Positions 15,993-24,264 of a stretch of 45,000 nucleotides of DNA are shown piece after piece. The translations under genes were made by a program, and so were the position numbers. This DNA comes from Candidatus Neomarinimicrobiota bacterium. GTDB taxonomy: Bacteria > Fidelibacterota > Marinisomatia > Marinisomatales > S15-B10. The notes under the pieces were generated by a model that was not told the origin of the DNA, ran no database searches, and worked only from the letters and a program-made list of their open reading frames with translations. The stretch spans positions 1 through 45,000 of the forward strand of contig JAZGBI010000015.1 in the NCBI GenBank assembly GCA_036476315.1, in the 5' to 3' direction. Position 1 is the stretch's first letter. Every line of letters starts with the position of its first letter.

Positions 15993-17204
15993 ATGAATAG
16001 AATGAAACCGGATCATATTCTCTGTCATTATGCTGAGATCGGTCTCAAAGGCGGGAACCGCCGGTTCTTTGAGAAAAGACTCAAAGAAAACATCAAAGAG
16101 GCCCTGAAAATTCAGTGCCCTGAAAGTTACGAATACGTAAAACGGATACGCGGTCGAATTCTCATACAGCTGACGGATAAAGGAAAGAGGTCCCTTGATG
16201 AAATCGAGCCTGTGCTGGGAAACACCTTCGGGATCGCCTATTTCGCATTCGCCCGTCTGTCGGAACAGGAGATGGAAAGTCTGAAGCGGGATTCCCTGGA
16301 GGTGTTGTCTGGATTGCAGTTTGATTCCTTCCGCGTGACGGCTCGACGGGGAGACCAAAGCATACCTTTCGGCACTCAGGACGTGAATGAGAAAGTGGGT
16401 TCCTTTATCGTGGAGAATCTCGGGAAAAAGGTAGACTTGAGCAATCCCGATGTAGCCTGCCACATCGATCTAGTCCAAAGGTATGCGTTTATTTACACGA
16501 AAAAAATAGCCGGCAGGGGAGGTCTCCCTGTTGGGATTAGCGGAAAGGTGGTAGCCATGGTTTCAGGTGGCATCGATTCACCGGTGGCGACATATTACGC
16601 CATGAAACGAGGTGCCCATGTGGTCTTTCTCCACTTTCATTCAGTCCCCTACACCAGCCGGGCGTCCATCGACAAGGTAAGGGAAGTGGTGGATATGCTG
16701 AAGAAGTTTCAGCCGAGGTCTAGGCTTCTCCTGGTCAAGTTTGCCCCCATTCAGAAGGAAATCATGCTCAAGACGGCGGCCAGGTTCCGTGTCATACTCT
16801 ACCGCCGGCTTATGTTTCGCATCGCAGAAGCTATTGCCAAAAGGGAAAACGCCCATGCCATCGTGACGGGGGAGTCGCTGGGACAGGTGGCTTCCCAGAC
16901 GCTTGAAAATATGGAAGTAATCGAGCATGTGGTCAAGATGCCGATTCTTCGGCCCCTTGTAGGCTTTGATAAGCAGGAAATCGTGGACATGGCAAGGGAT
17001 CTCGGGACGTATGAGATTTCCATTCAACCGGATCAGGACTGCTGCTCCCTGTTCCTTCCCAAACGGCCCTCCACCGGTGCCAGACTTGAGGACGTGGAGA
17101 AAACTGAAGAAGCTCTCGATATTGACATGCTGGTTGATGCCGCACTGGACGATTTGGAGCATTCCGGAATTAAGGAGTCCCGGTCAGAGGAAGAGACAGT
17201 CTGA
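15993..17204 (+). CDS. thiI: tRNA 4-thiouridine synthase ThiI
   Basis: ThiI makes 4-thiouridine at tRNA position 8 and can supply sulfur for thiamine. The 403-residue protein has an N-terminal ferredoxin-like/THUMP region ('HYAEIGLKGGNRRFFEKRL'), then the PP-loop ATPase motif 'SGGIDSP' at about residues 191-197. The conserved C-terminal segment is 'QPDQDCCSLFLPKRP', with the catalytic Cys. No rhodanese domain is present, as in the B. subtilis-type enzyme. ATG 15993 is used; ATG 16002 is an alternative. A 6-bp hairpin (17203-17219) overlaps the stop codon. Confidence 0.94.
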   Translation: MNRMKPDHILCHYAEIGLKGGNRRFFEKRLKENIKEALKIQCPESYEYVKRIRGRILIQLTDKGKRSLDEIEPVLGNTFGIAYFAFARLSEQEMESLKRDSLEVLSGLQFDSFRVTARRGDQSIPFGTQDVNEKVGSFIVENLGKKVDLSNPDVACHIDLVQRYAFIYTKKIAGRGGLPVGISGKVVAMVSGGIDSPVATYYAMKRGAHVVFLHFHSVPYTSRASIDKVREVVDMLKKFQPRSRLLLVKFAPIQKEIMLKTAARFRVILYRRLMFRIAEAIAKRENAHAIVTGESLGQVASQTLENMEVIEHVVKMPILRPLVGFDKQEIVDMARDLGTYEISIQPDQDCCSLFLPKRPSTGARLEDVEKTEEALDIDMLVDAALDDLEHSGIKESRSEEETV

Positions 17205-17219
17205 GTCCTCCGCGGACTC
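17203..17219 (+). terminator. small hairpin at the thiI stop codon, weak terminator or processing stem
   Basis: GAGTCC and GGACTC pair perfectly around a 5-base loop and overlap the thiI TGA. There is no T-run after the stem, so it is not a convincing intrinsic terminator. Confidence 0.25.
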
Positions 17220-17276
17220 CTTATCAGATCCATGAAACCTTGATCCGGTGTATACGTTAACATAATTTCCAGTAAA

Positions 17277-18059
17277 ATGTGTACCCTGAACGTCAGATTC
17301 CAGCAGCATGCCGACTATCCCCTTGTGGTCATTGCCAACCGGGATGAGTTTTACTCGAGGCCGAGTGTTCCCCCCTTGGTGATGTCAGAAGATCCCGCCA
17401 TATTTGCACCGAGGGATCTTGAAGCGGGGGGGACCTGGTTCGGTATCAACCAATGGGGATTGGTGGCGGCGGTCACCAATGTATGGCTCACTCTTCCAAA
17501 TGAGTCTCAGGGGCCCGCGATTCAAGCCACGCGATCCAGGGGCTTGTTGACGCTTGATGTGCTTAACTGCGAGAAACTGGGACAGATTTCTGATCTCATT
17601 CAACAGAGAATTCGTGACGATACGTACGATTACTTTAACCTTCTTGCGGCATCCGCCGCAGGCGCGACCGTTTTCACCCATGCTGGAGAACTTCGGGAGT
17701 ATCCCCTTTCAGAAGGCTCTGCCACCATTTTGAATGCACCGTTCTCACCGGACCGACCGGAAGAGGCTGTTCTTCCCTCCCTGTCCGGAGACGAAAAACT
17801 GTCTGAGGGGTGGCTTACGGAAATCAGGCGTCTTCTGGCAAGGCATCCTGACATTTGCAAGCACAGTAGTGTCTTTGGAACACGATCCTCGCAAGTTTTG
17901 GCGCTTGGGCGACGATCACAAGACGGCGATGAATCCTCTTACCCGGATCGGTTCTGGTACGGTGACGGTTCCCCTTGTGAGACAAATTTTGTTGACCTCT
18001 CCTCCCCTCTTCAATCTATCCTCGGGGGGAGGTCAAAGATGCAGGCCGGGATTTCATAA
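17277..18059 (+). CDS. NRDE family protein (TANGO2-like)
   Basis: The 260-residue protein begins MCTLNV and carries the name-giving 'VIANRDEFYSRP' motif, plus 'APRDLEAGGTWFGIN' and 'GLVAAVTNVW'. The family is an Ntn-hydrolase-like group with an N-terminal Cys2. The eukaryotic member TANGO2 is linked to haem or lipid handling, but bacterial roles are not settled. Its TAA overlaps the ATG of coaBC by one base, indicating coupled translation. Confidence 0.87.
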   Translation: MCTLNVRFQQHADYPLVVIANRDEFYSRPSVPPLVMSEDPAIFAPRDLEAGGTWFGINQWGLVAAVTNVWLTLPNESQGPAIQATRSRGLLTLDVLNCEKLGQISDLIQQRIRDDTYDYFNLLAASAAGATVFTHAGELREYPLSEGSATILNAPFSPDRPEEAVLPSLSGDEKLSEGWLTEIRRLLARHPDICKHSSVFGTRSSQVLALGRRSQDGDESSYPDRFWYGDGSPCETNFVDLSSPLQSILGGRSKMQAGIS

Positions 18060-19279
18060 TGTCCGTTCTGAAAGCAAAAAGGATTCTCCTGGGTGTTACC
18101 GGATCCATTGCGGCGTACAAAGCGTGCGAAATCATTCGACTCTTGCGAAAAGCGGGTGCTGACGTTCAGGTGATGTTGACCTATTCGGGCTCGAAGATGG
18201 TGGGTCCTTCCACATTTGCGGCTCTCTCAGGAAAAGAGGTGTTAATGGATCTCTTCCCTGATACCCCCAAGGCTGGATTGGAACATATTCATCTGGCAGA
18301 AACTCTGGATGCCCTGGTCGTGGCCCCAGCCACGGCCAATATCATCGCCAAAATGGCTCAGGGAGTGGCCGATGACCTCCTTTCTACAACTGCACTTGTC
18401 TGTGAAGTTCCCACTCTGATCGCGCCTGCCATGAATTTCCGCATGTGGCGTAATGAGGCCACTCAGGGGAACGTTGAGCTTCTAAGGAAGCGGGGGCTCA
18501 CAGTCATGGAGCCTGAGCACGGTCTTCTGGCAAGTCTGGCAACGGGGGAGGGGCGGATGGTGGAACCTGAAGCGGTTGTCTCGGTTCTTAGAGATCTCTT
18601 GGGCACTCCCCAGGACCTCGCAGGGCAAAGGGTATTGGTGACGGCAGGACCCACCAGGGAACCCATCGATCCAGTAAGGTTTATCTCGAATCGCTCGAGC
18701 GGCAGGATGGGTTATGCCCTTGCCCAGGCTGCTGTGGACAGAGGAGCTTCGGTTACTCTGGTTTCGGGGCCCACCCATATCGAAGTGCCTTCGGGCTGCG
18801 ATGTTATCAGGGTAAATACGGCTGATGAGATGAACCAGACGGTGCGCAAGGAAGCGCCCGACCAGGACCTAATAATTATGGCAGCGGCTGTCTCGGATTT
18901 CAGAACAACCGAGCCGAAAGATTCAAAAATGAAGAAACAGGAACTTCCCGGAACTCTGAAGATCAAATCAACCCCGGATATTCTCAAGGGTCTGCGGGAT
19001 ATCACCCGTGCCACTATTGTGGGATTTGCCCTGGAAACAGGAAACGGCGAGGAGAACGCCCGGGAGAAAATGAAGATGAAACGATTGGACGCCATCGTTC
19101 TAAACTATGTGGACCGGCCCGGATCCGGATTCGAAACCCCCACCAATGAGGGGATTCTTTTTCTCGGAGGTCGCAAGAAAAGAACTGTACTTCCCCTCGA
19201 ATCCAAATCAGACATGGCTCACCGGATTCTCTCCGCTGTTGGGAAGATTCTGGCGACAGACAAAATGAAAATAGAATGA
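18059..19279 (+). CDS. coaBC: bifunctional phosphopantothenoylcysteine decarboxylase / phosphopantothenate-cysteine ligase
   Basis: This coenzyme A enzyme joins cysteine to phosphopantothenate and decarboxylates the product. The CoaC half (1-190) has 'GSIAAYKACEIIRLL' (FMN site), the catalytic His in 'LEHIHLAE' and 'APAMNFRMW'. The CoaB half has 'GPTREPIDPVRFISNRSSG' and the 'KMKMKRLDAIVLNYV' region. The substrate-flap motif, which in E. coli contains Cys158 (ACGDxGxGRM), here reads 'ASLATGEGRM' with Ser159 at the aligned position. The rest is intact at 406 residues. Confidence 0.94.
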   Translation: MSVLKAKRILLGVTGSIAAYKACEIIRLLRKAGADVQVMLTYSGSKMVGPSTFAALSGKEVLMDLFPDTPKAGLEHIHLAETLDALVVAPATANIIAKMAQGVADDLLSTTALVCEVPTLIAPAMNFRMWRNEATQGNVELLRKRGLTVMEPEHGLLASLATGEGRMVEPEAVVSVLRDLLGTPQDLAGQRVLVTAGPTREPIDPVRFISNRSSGRMGYALAQAAVDRGASVTLVSGPTHIEVPSGCDVIRVNTADEMNQTVRKEAPDQDLIIMAAAVSDFRTTEPKDSKMKKQELPGTLKIKSTPDILKGLRDITRATIVGFALETGNGEENAREKMKMKRLDAIVLNYVDRPGSGFETPTNEGILFLGGRKKRTVLPLESKSDMAHRILSAVGKILATDKMKIE

Positions 19280-19320
19280 CCCATCCTCCCGCCGGGTAAT
19301 TCCCGTCGTCCTTTCGTTTT

Positions 19321-19336
19321 TGTCAATCCACTGACA
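19321..19336. promoter_or_regulatory. Crp/Fnr-type operator TGTCA-N6-TGACA (site 1)
   Basis: This is a perfect 5-6-5 palindrome 36 bases before ATG 19372. It overlaps TTGTCA (19320-19325), which with TACTTT (19343-19348) at 17-base spacing could be the promoter. The same palindrome follows the Crp/Fnr gene at 23589 and recurs with one mismatch at 32061. Confidence 0.5.
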
Positions 19337-19371
19337 GTTCTCTACTTTTCAAAACCTTAAACTTGACTGAC

Positions 19372-19662
19372 ATGACCGAACGTGGAAAACGATCACCAGC
19401 GGTAAAGATCAAGCTGATCGTTCGCGATGATTGTATCGTGTGCAAGGAAGTTCAGCGGGAGTTGGAGCGGTACGTCAGCCTCAGGGAGAGCATTTCTTTT
19501 CAACTTCTAGATCTCGACAGAGGCGAAAAGCTTCCAAACGGAGAATCCTCTATCATCACACCTTCCGTTTGGGTGAACGGCAAGCTCTGGTATCTGGGAA
19601 GATTCAATATCGATCGCTTCGATGAAAGAATCAACAGGTTGATAAATACCGAATCAGCCTGA
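19372..19662 (+). CDS. small thioredoxin/glutaredoxin-fold protein with CIVC motif
   Basis: The 96-residue cytoplasmic protein reads 'KLIVRDDCIVCKEVQRELE', a beta strand followed by a CxxC redox motif. 'SIITPSVWVNGKLWYLGRF' supplies the cis-Pro loop of the thioredoxin fold. The ATG at 19372 is preferred to a TTG at 19363. The partner is not known. The gene is preceded by a palindrome shared with two other redox-related promoters in the window. Confidence 0.75.
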   Translation: MTERGKRSPAVKIKLIVRDDCIVCKEVQRELERYVSLRESISFQLLDLDRGEKLPNGESSIITPSVWVNGKLWYLGRFNIDRFDERINRLINTESA

Positions 19663-19853
19663 TGGAGCGTTTGGTGTAGCACCTACCCCGCCTCCCTGGC
19701 ACCCCTCACCCTTCATATAAAGTCCTGGTTTCCTCATGGGATTCCGAAAATGTCGGCCGGATGATAGAAACGTAGTACCCGTTGAAGGTATACTCTTACG
19801 TTCCAAATGAAGGAAATCCATTTGAGAAACGATAATCGAAAGGAGACCATCTG

Positions 19854-20141
19854 ATGGCGAGCGTGAGGATATACACAACAAGCTGGTGTTCCTACTGCAT
19901 AAATGCAAAACGTCTTTTAAGGGAAAACGGAATAGAGTTCCAGGAGATAGATATCGAACAGGCGGGCATCTCGAGAAAAGATCTGGAGAAACTCACGGGC
20001 AGGATGACTGTACCGCAAATTGTCGTGGGAGATAGACCGGTGGGTGGATATGATGACCTGCTCATTCTGGCTGAACAAGGGGAATTACACGAAATTGTAA
20101 AGGACGAATTGGTGGGACGAGATTTGCAGACCGCTGAATGA
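19854..20141 (+). CDS. grxC: glutaredoxin (GrxC type)
   Basis: This 95-residue glutaredoxin has the active site 'CSYCINAKRLL', the cis-Pro segment 'TVPQIVVGDRPVGGYDDLL' and the usual GG pair for thiol-cofactor binding. AAAGGAGACC provides a good ribosome-binding site. The stop overlaps the ATG of the next gene (ATGA). It heads a run that continues into egtB and egtD, suggesting a low-molecular-weight-thiol theme. The 191 bases before it show no clear feature. Confidence 0.92.
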   Translation: MASVRIYTTSWCSYCINAKRLLRENGIEFQEIDIEQAGISRKDLEKLTGRMTVPQIVVGDRPVGGYDDLLILAEQGELHEIVKDELVGRDLQTAE

Positions 20142-20497
20142 GACGGAAGATAGCCGTGAGATTCATTCGAATAACGCATATTCCCAGCGGTACAAAACTT
20201 GCTGAAGGACCTGTGGGATGGGGCATTACTCCGTTCGAAGGTAATCTTTATGTTCGCCGGAAATATCTTCTGACTGAAAGCTTTCGACCGAACTTTCATT
20301 TGGGATTCTGTCCCTACAAGTTCCTTTATGTGTGGCTGGACCTCGTCCTCAATGATAAGACGAAGATTAAAGATATTGGCTGGTTCTATTGGCTGCCAAA
20401 TCCCCTTTTCCCTTTTGTTGCTTTCAGGGTAGGTTTGCCTGGGAATCATCCGGAGCTTCAGGTAGAGCAATTCCAAAAAGAGGCGAATTCAATATAA
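20138..20497 (+). CDS. hypothetical protein between grxC and egtB, possibly DUF427-like
   Basis: This 119-residue soluble protein is rich in aromatic residues, with segments such as 'GPVGWGITPFEGNLYVRR', 'GFCPYKFLYVWLDLVL' and 'IGWFYWLPNPLFPFVAF'. The Cys-Pro-Tyr-Lys stretch and following Trp-Tyr region loosely recall DUF427 proteins, but I do not recognise it firmly. ATG 20138 overlaps the grxC stop, and egtB begins 14 bases after its end, so it is a real gene of this operon. Confidence 0.6.
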   Translation: MRRKIAVRFIRITHIPSGTKLAEGPVGWGITPFEGNLYVRRKYLLTESFRPNFHLGFCPYKFLYVWLDLVLNDKTKIKDIGWFYWLPNPLFPFVAFRVGLPGNHPELQVEQFQKEANSI

Positions 20498-20511
20498 GGG
20501 AGGGGCATAGC

Positions 20512-21837
20512 ATGACTGTCGGTACGAAAACAAGGCGCGTGGTAGGTGGCCTGGAGAGGGGAAGAAAGTCCTCAGTGAAACGTTTCCTTGATCAATATGG
20601 AGATGTTCGCCGTTTCACCGAACAGCTCTCTGCGCCCCTGGAAATCGAGGATTATGTCATACAATCCATGCCCGATGTGAGTCCCACGAAATGGCATCTG
20701 GGACACACAACCTGGTTTTTCGAGACGAACATCCTGGTTCCTGCCTATCCGGGCTACGTCCCATTCGACCCACAGTTTGCCTATCTATTCAATTCTTACT
20801 ATGTCAGTCTGGGTCCGCGATACTTTCGGCCTGAGAGGGGGCTATTATCCCGACCTACTGTTAAACAAATCTACGATTACCGTTTGCACGTGAATAGGCA
20901 CGTTCAAGAATTGTTCCAGGATTTATCCGTAGATAGTCTTGATCAATGGCTGCGTATTCTTGAGATAGGTATTCACCACGAGCAGCAGCACCAGGAACTT
21001 ATTCTGACCGATATCAAACACGTGTTCTCAATCAGCCCGCTCCACCCCGCCTATAACAGGGATGGAGCCAATAGCCGGCAGGATGTCAAAATACCGGCGT
21101 TGGAGTGGATCGGCCATCCAGAAGGTGTTTACACCATCGGGCACGACGGCCGAGGCTTTGCTTATGACAATGAACTGGCACGCCATCGTCTCTTTTTGGA
21201 CTCTTTCCAGCTTGCCTCCCGGCTCGTGACCAATGGAGAATACCTTGAATTCATTGAAGATGGAGGATACAATGAGCCCCTTCTCTGGCTATCTGACGGC
21301 TGGAATCGGGTGGAGTCCGAAGGATGGAGTGCACCGCTGTACTGGGAGAAGCGTGACGGGCGGTGGTGGATTATGACGCTGTCAGGTCTGAAGGAACTGG
21401 ATGAGTCGGAGCCTGTTTCCCACGTGAGTTACTACGAAGCCGATGCCTACAGCCGCTGGAGGGGTGCAAGACTTGCCACCGAGGGAGAGTGGGAGGTCGC
21501 CGCCATTGATCTTCCCATTGATGGCAATTTTGTTGAGAGCGGGAATCTTCACCCCGCTGCCCTGGAGAAAGGTGGGTCAGAAAAGCATCCTTCCCAGATG
21601 TTCGGGGATGTTTGGGAATGGACACAGAGCCACTATTCGCCTTATCCCGGTTTCAAGCCCCTTTCTGGAGCGCTGGGAGAGTATAACGGCAAATTCATGT
21701 CCAACCAGTTTGTGTTAAGGGGAGGGAGCTGCGCCACTTCCCGGACCCACATCCGGTCAACTTATCGAAATTTCTTTCCTGGTGACGCCCGGTGGCAATT
21801 CTCAGGAATTCGACTGGCCAGGAACTTGGAGGAATAG
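20512..21837 (+). CDS. egtB: ergothioneine biosynthesis sulfoxide synthase EgtB
   Basis: EgtB is a non-haem iron enzyme that joins the sulfur of cysteine or gamma-glutamylcysteine to hercynine. The DinB-like domain provides the iron ligands: 'KWHLGHTTWF' (H62/H65 region) and H156-x3-H160 in 'HHEQQHQEL'. The C-terminal formylglycine-generating-enzyme-like domain ends in 'RGGSCATSRTHIRSTYRNFF'. The open frame runs upstream, but ATG 20512 follows AAGGGAGGGG and gives a normal 441-residue protein. egtD follows six bases later. Confidence 0.93.
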   Translation: MTVGTKTRRVVGGLERGRKSSVKRFLDQYGDVRRFTEQLSAPLEIEDYVIQSMPDVSPTKWHLGHTTWFFETNILVPAYPGYVPFDPQFAYLFNSYYVSLGPRYFRPERGLLSRPTVKQIYDYRLHVNRHVQELFQDLSVDSLDQWLRILEIGIHHEQQHQELILTDIKHVFSISPLHPAYNRDGANSRQDVKIPALEWIGHPEGVYTIGHDGRGFAYDNELARHRLFLDSFQLASRLVTNGEYLEFIEDGGYNEPLLWLSDGWNRVESEGWSAPLYWEKRDGRWWIMTLSGLKELDESEPVSHVSYYEADAYSRWRGARLATEGEWEVAAIDLPIDGNFVESGNLHPAALEKGGSEKHPSQMFGDVWEWTQSHYSPYPGFKPLSGALGEYNGKFMSNQFVLRGGSCATSRTHIRSTYRNFFPGDARWQFSGIRLARNLEE

Positions 21838-21843
21838 TGGACC

Positions 21844-22851
21844 ATGACGACGCAAACCCCACTGGTTGACTCTGAGGTGGGAACTGATGTCGTTCGCCGC
21901 GAAGTTCTATCGGGACTGCAAAAGCCGGTGAAAGAACTTCCCTGCAAACTGTTTTATGACGAAAAAGGAGCCCGACTTTTCGATGAAATATGTGACCTCG
22001 ATGAGTACTACCTTACGCGTACAGAAATAGCCATCATTGAGTCAAAGATTGGAGAGATCGCCTCTCTCATGGGACCTCACTGTCTGTTGGTTGAATACGG
22101 CAGTGGCAGCAGTAGAAAGAGCAGGCTTCTACTGGACAACCTTAAGAATATTGCCGCCTATGTTCCCATCGACATCTGCAGGGAGCAGTTGATGGAGGTA
22201 ACAGCCTCCCTTTGTGAATCTTACCCGGATCTGGACGTGCTCCCCGTATGCGCGGATTTCACCGGTGATTTTGAGCTCCCGAAGATTGATAGACCCGTCT
22301 CGAAACGCGTCGTTTTTTTCCCTGGCTCCACTATTGGAAATTTCCATCCCCGGGAGGTGGTGAGGTTCTTGAGGCATATCGCCGGTATTTGTGGAGAGGG
22401 TGGTGGACTTCTGATCGGAGTTGATCTGGTCAAAGATCCACTCATCCTCCACGAGGCCTATGACGACCCCGACGGTGTTACTGCCCAATTCAACATGAAC
22501 ATTCTGGAACGAATCAACCGGGAATTGGGTGCGGATTTTCAGACCGGTCAGTTCAGCCATTTTGCCGTGTATAACGAGAACGTGGGCCGCGTCGAGATGC
22601 ACCTGGTGAGTCAAACAGATCAAGAAGTCCGTGTGGATGGTGTCGATATATCGTTCGGGGTAGGAGAAACTATCTGGACCGAATCAGCGTACAAGTATTC
22701 GCCGGAAAGATTTCGGAGATTGGCTGGTTTGGCAGGCTTCAACGTGGAAAAGACATGGACGGATGAAAGAAAACTTTTCAGCGTGCATTACCTCACTGTC
22801 TCCCTTTCATCATCTGTGTCCTGGGCGCCCCGGAAAGCTCATGTTGTCTGA
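21844..22851 (+). CDS. egtD: L-histidine N-alpha-trimethyltransferase EgtD
   Basis: EgtD uses three S-adenosylmethionine molecules to trimethylate histidine to hercynine, the EgtB substrate. The 335-residue protein has 'LFYDEKGARLFDEIC', 'YYLTRTEIAII', the SAM loop 'LVEYGSGSSRKSRLLLD' and 'FFPGSTIGNFHP'. It is six bases after egtB, so the two ergothioneine genes form one unit. A possible EgtC is 6 kb upstream. No egtA or egtE is visible in the window. Confidence 0.94.
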   Translation: MTTQTPLVDSEVGTDVVRREVLSGLQKPVKELPCKLFYDEKGARLFDEICDLDEYYLTRTEIAIIESKIGEIASLMGPHCLLVEYGSGSSRKSRLLLDNLKNIAAYVPIDICREQLMEVTASLCESYPDLDVLPVCADFTGDFELPKIDRPVSKRVVFFPGSTIGNFHPREVVRFLRHIAGICGEGGGLLIGVDLVKDPLILHEAYDDPDGVTAQFNMNILERINRELGADFQTGQFSHFAVYNENVGRVEMHLVSQTDQEVRVDGVDISFGVGETIWTESAYKYSPERFRRLAGLAGFNVEKTWTDERKLFSVHYLTVSLSSSVSWAPRKAHVV

Positions 22852-22889
22852 TTTCCCTTTCGGTGTTGCAAAACAGGGAGGAAAATTGA

Positions 22890-23579
22890 ATGGCAGAAAA
22901 GACAAAACTCTGGTATTTGCAGAATTTCAATCTCCTCGCTCGAATGGACGAGAAATCAATGACGGAGTTGGAAAAGTACACGAGAATGAGCGAAAACAAG
23001 AAAAGGGAGATTATCTATTTTCCCGATGAAGCCAGCGATACCATCTATTTGTTAAAAAAGGGAAAAGTGAAAATATCACGCCTATCGGAGGATGGCCGCT
23101 CAACGACTCTTCAGCTCATCGGTCCTGGGGAGATTTTCGGTGAGAGTTCCATTCTCGGTCAGGAAAAACATGAGAATATCGCAGAGGTCGTGGAGGATGC
23201 CGTCATCTGTTCCGTCAGCAGGGAAATGTTTCAAGATTTGATGGAAAAGAATCCTCATCTAAATCTTCGGATCACGAAATTCATAGGTTTCCGGATTCGA
23301 ACCATTCAAGCTCACGTGGAAGATCTCGTTTTCAAGGATGCCAGGGAACGTGTGATCGCGTTCCTGAGGCGGTACGTGAAAACATTCGGGAAGGAGCTGG
23401 TTGATGGCTGGATAGTGAGGCCTTTCTTGACCCACCAGGAGATAGCGGAACTCACGGCGACCAGCCGTCAGACGGTAAATCCTATTCTCAATGAGTTGGA
23501 AAGCGAGGGGAAAATCAAGTATACCCGGCGTTATCTCAAGACCGATGCCCCGGAACTCGTGGGAGGCGAAGGGCCATGA
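22890..23579 (+). CDS. Crp/Fnr family transcriptional regulator
   Basis: The 229-residue protein has an N-terminal cyclic-nucleotide-binding beta-barrel ('GEIFGESSILGQEKHEN'), a long dimer helix and a C-terminal winged helix. The recognition helix reads 'TSRQTVNPILNELE', which keeps the Arg used by Crp to contact DNA but has Gln where Crp has Glu. No Fnr-type N-terminal Cys cluster is visible, so the effector is unlikely to be an Fe-S cluster of that type. A TGTCA-N6-TGACA palindrome lies ten bases after its stop codon, before the cytochrome genes, and is a plausible binding site. Confidence 0.88.
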   Translation: MAEKTKLWYLQNFNLLARMDEKSMTELEKYTRMSENKKREIIYFPDEASDTIYLLKKGKVKISRLSEDGRSTTLQLIGPGEIFGESSILGQEKHENIAEVVEDAVICSVSREMFQDLMEKNPHLNLRITKFIGFRIRTIQAHVEDLVFKDARERVIAFLRRYVKTFGKELVDGWIVRPFLTHQEIAELTATSRQTVNPILNELESEGKIKYTRRYLKTDAPELVGGEGP

Positions 23580-23585
23580 ATCATA

Positions 23586-23607
23586 AACTGTCACTGAGTT
23601 GACAGTT
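23586..23607. promoter_or_regulatory. Crp/Fnr-type operator AACTGTCA-N6-TGACAGTT (site 2)
   Basis: Perfect 8-base arms surround a 6-base spacer in the gap between the Crp/Fnr gene and the cytochrome cluster. The right arm contains TTGACA (23599-23604), a good -35 hexamer, so bound regulator would overlap the promoter. The core (23589-23604) is identical in design to site 1 at 19321. A terminator stem for the regulator gene is an alternative reading, but the T-run after it is short. Confidence 0.55.
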
Positions 23608-23669
23608 TTCAGATTCTCCGTCGAATACCTTTTCCAATCAAGAAATTGAAGAGTAAAAGGAGGAGCGAG

Positions 23670-24254
23670 ATGATAATATCAAAGAAGATGTTGCCGTCTG
23701 CTATTGGGGCACTGGTACTGGGATTGACCGGATGCGCGACGGCTCCCGCACCGGAACCGGTAGAAGCGAATCCCCCCATAAAAATGGCTGAGGCACTGAA
23801 AAACATCGACATGGGAATGAAAATGATGGGTGACATGGACATGATGATGAAAACGGTAATGGGAAAACAGCAGGAAACCCTCGCCCTGGGGAACCGGCTT
23901 TTCAACGATCCAACCCTGTCCGGTGCTACACAGGGGGTCTCCTGCAATAGCTGTCATCCTGGTGGAGGAACCACGGGGGGTGAAGCGGAAATCCCCCCTA
24001 TGATGGGATATCCCGGTTGGAACCTTCCCATTCCTGATCTCCACGGCAGTGCGGCGACTTTCCCGAAATTCAAGGTCCCCAATGCCGAAGTGATCACTCT
24101 TTCTCAAATGAATAATAACTGCCTCATGATGTTCGTTGGTGGGAAGAAACGCTTGCCCCTCAATGCCAGGGAGTCTCATGCTATCGCCCTTTATGTCACA
24201 TCTCTCAGCAAAGGGGAGGCGGTTGAGCCGGGCAAGATGGGAATGATGAAGTAG
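23670..24254 (+). CDS. monohaem c-type cytochrome lipoprotein, TsdA/SoxA-like
   Basis: The 194-residue exported protein begins at ATG 23670 after AAAGGAGGAG. Its signal ends in a lipobox ('LTGC'), followed by a Met-rich stretch ('MKMMGDMDMMMKTVMGK') and one haem motif, CNSCH. The downstream pattern (Gly-rich after the haem site, 'LSQMNNNCLMMFVGGKKRLPL', 'ESHAIALYVTSLSKG') resembles thiosulfate dehydrogenase (TsdA) and SoxA-type domains. TsdA itself is dihaem, so catalytic activity is uncertain. It heads a three-gene electron-transfer cluster. Confidence 0.8.
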   Translation: MIISKKMLPSAIGALVLGLTGCATAPAPEPVEANPPIKMAEALKNIDMGMKMMGDMDMMMKTVMGKQQETLALGNRLFNDPTLSGATQGVSCNSCHPGGGTTGGEAEIPPMMGYPGWNLPIPDLHGSAATFPKFKVPNAEVITLSQMNNNCLMMFVGGKKRLPLNARESHAIALYVTSLSKGEAVEPGKMGMMK

Positions 24255-24264
24255 CACGATTTCA

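Noticed and set aside
19294-19320. Hairpin plus T-rich stretch after coaBC as terminator
   Set aside because: The stem is only four base pairs and the T-run is interrupted, so it cannot be supported.
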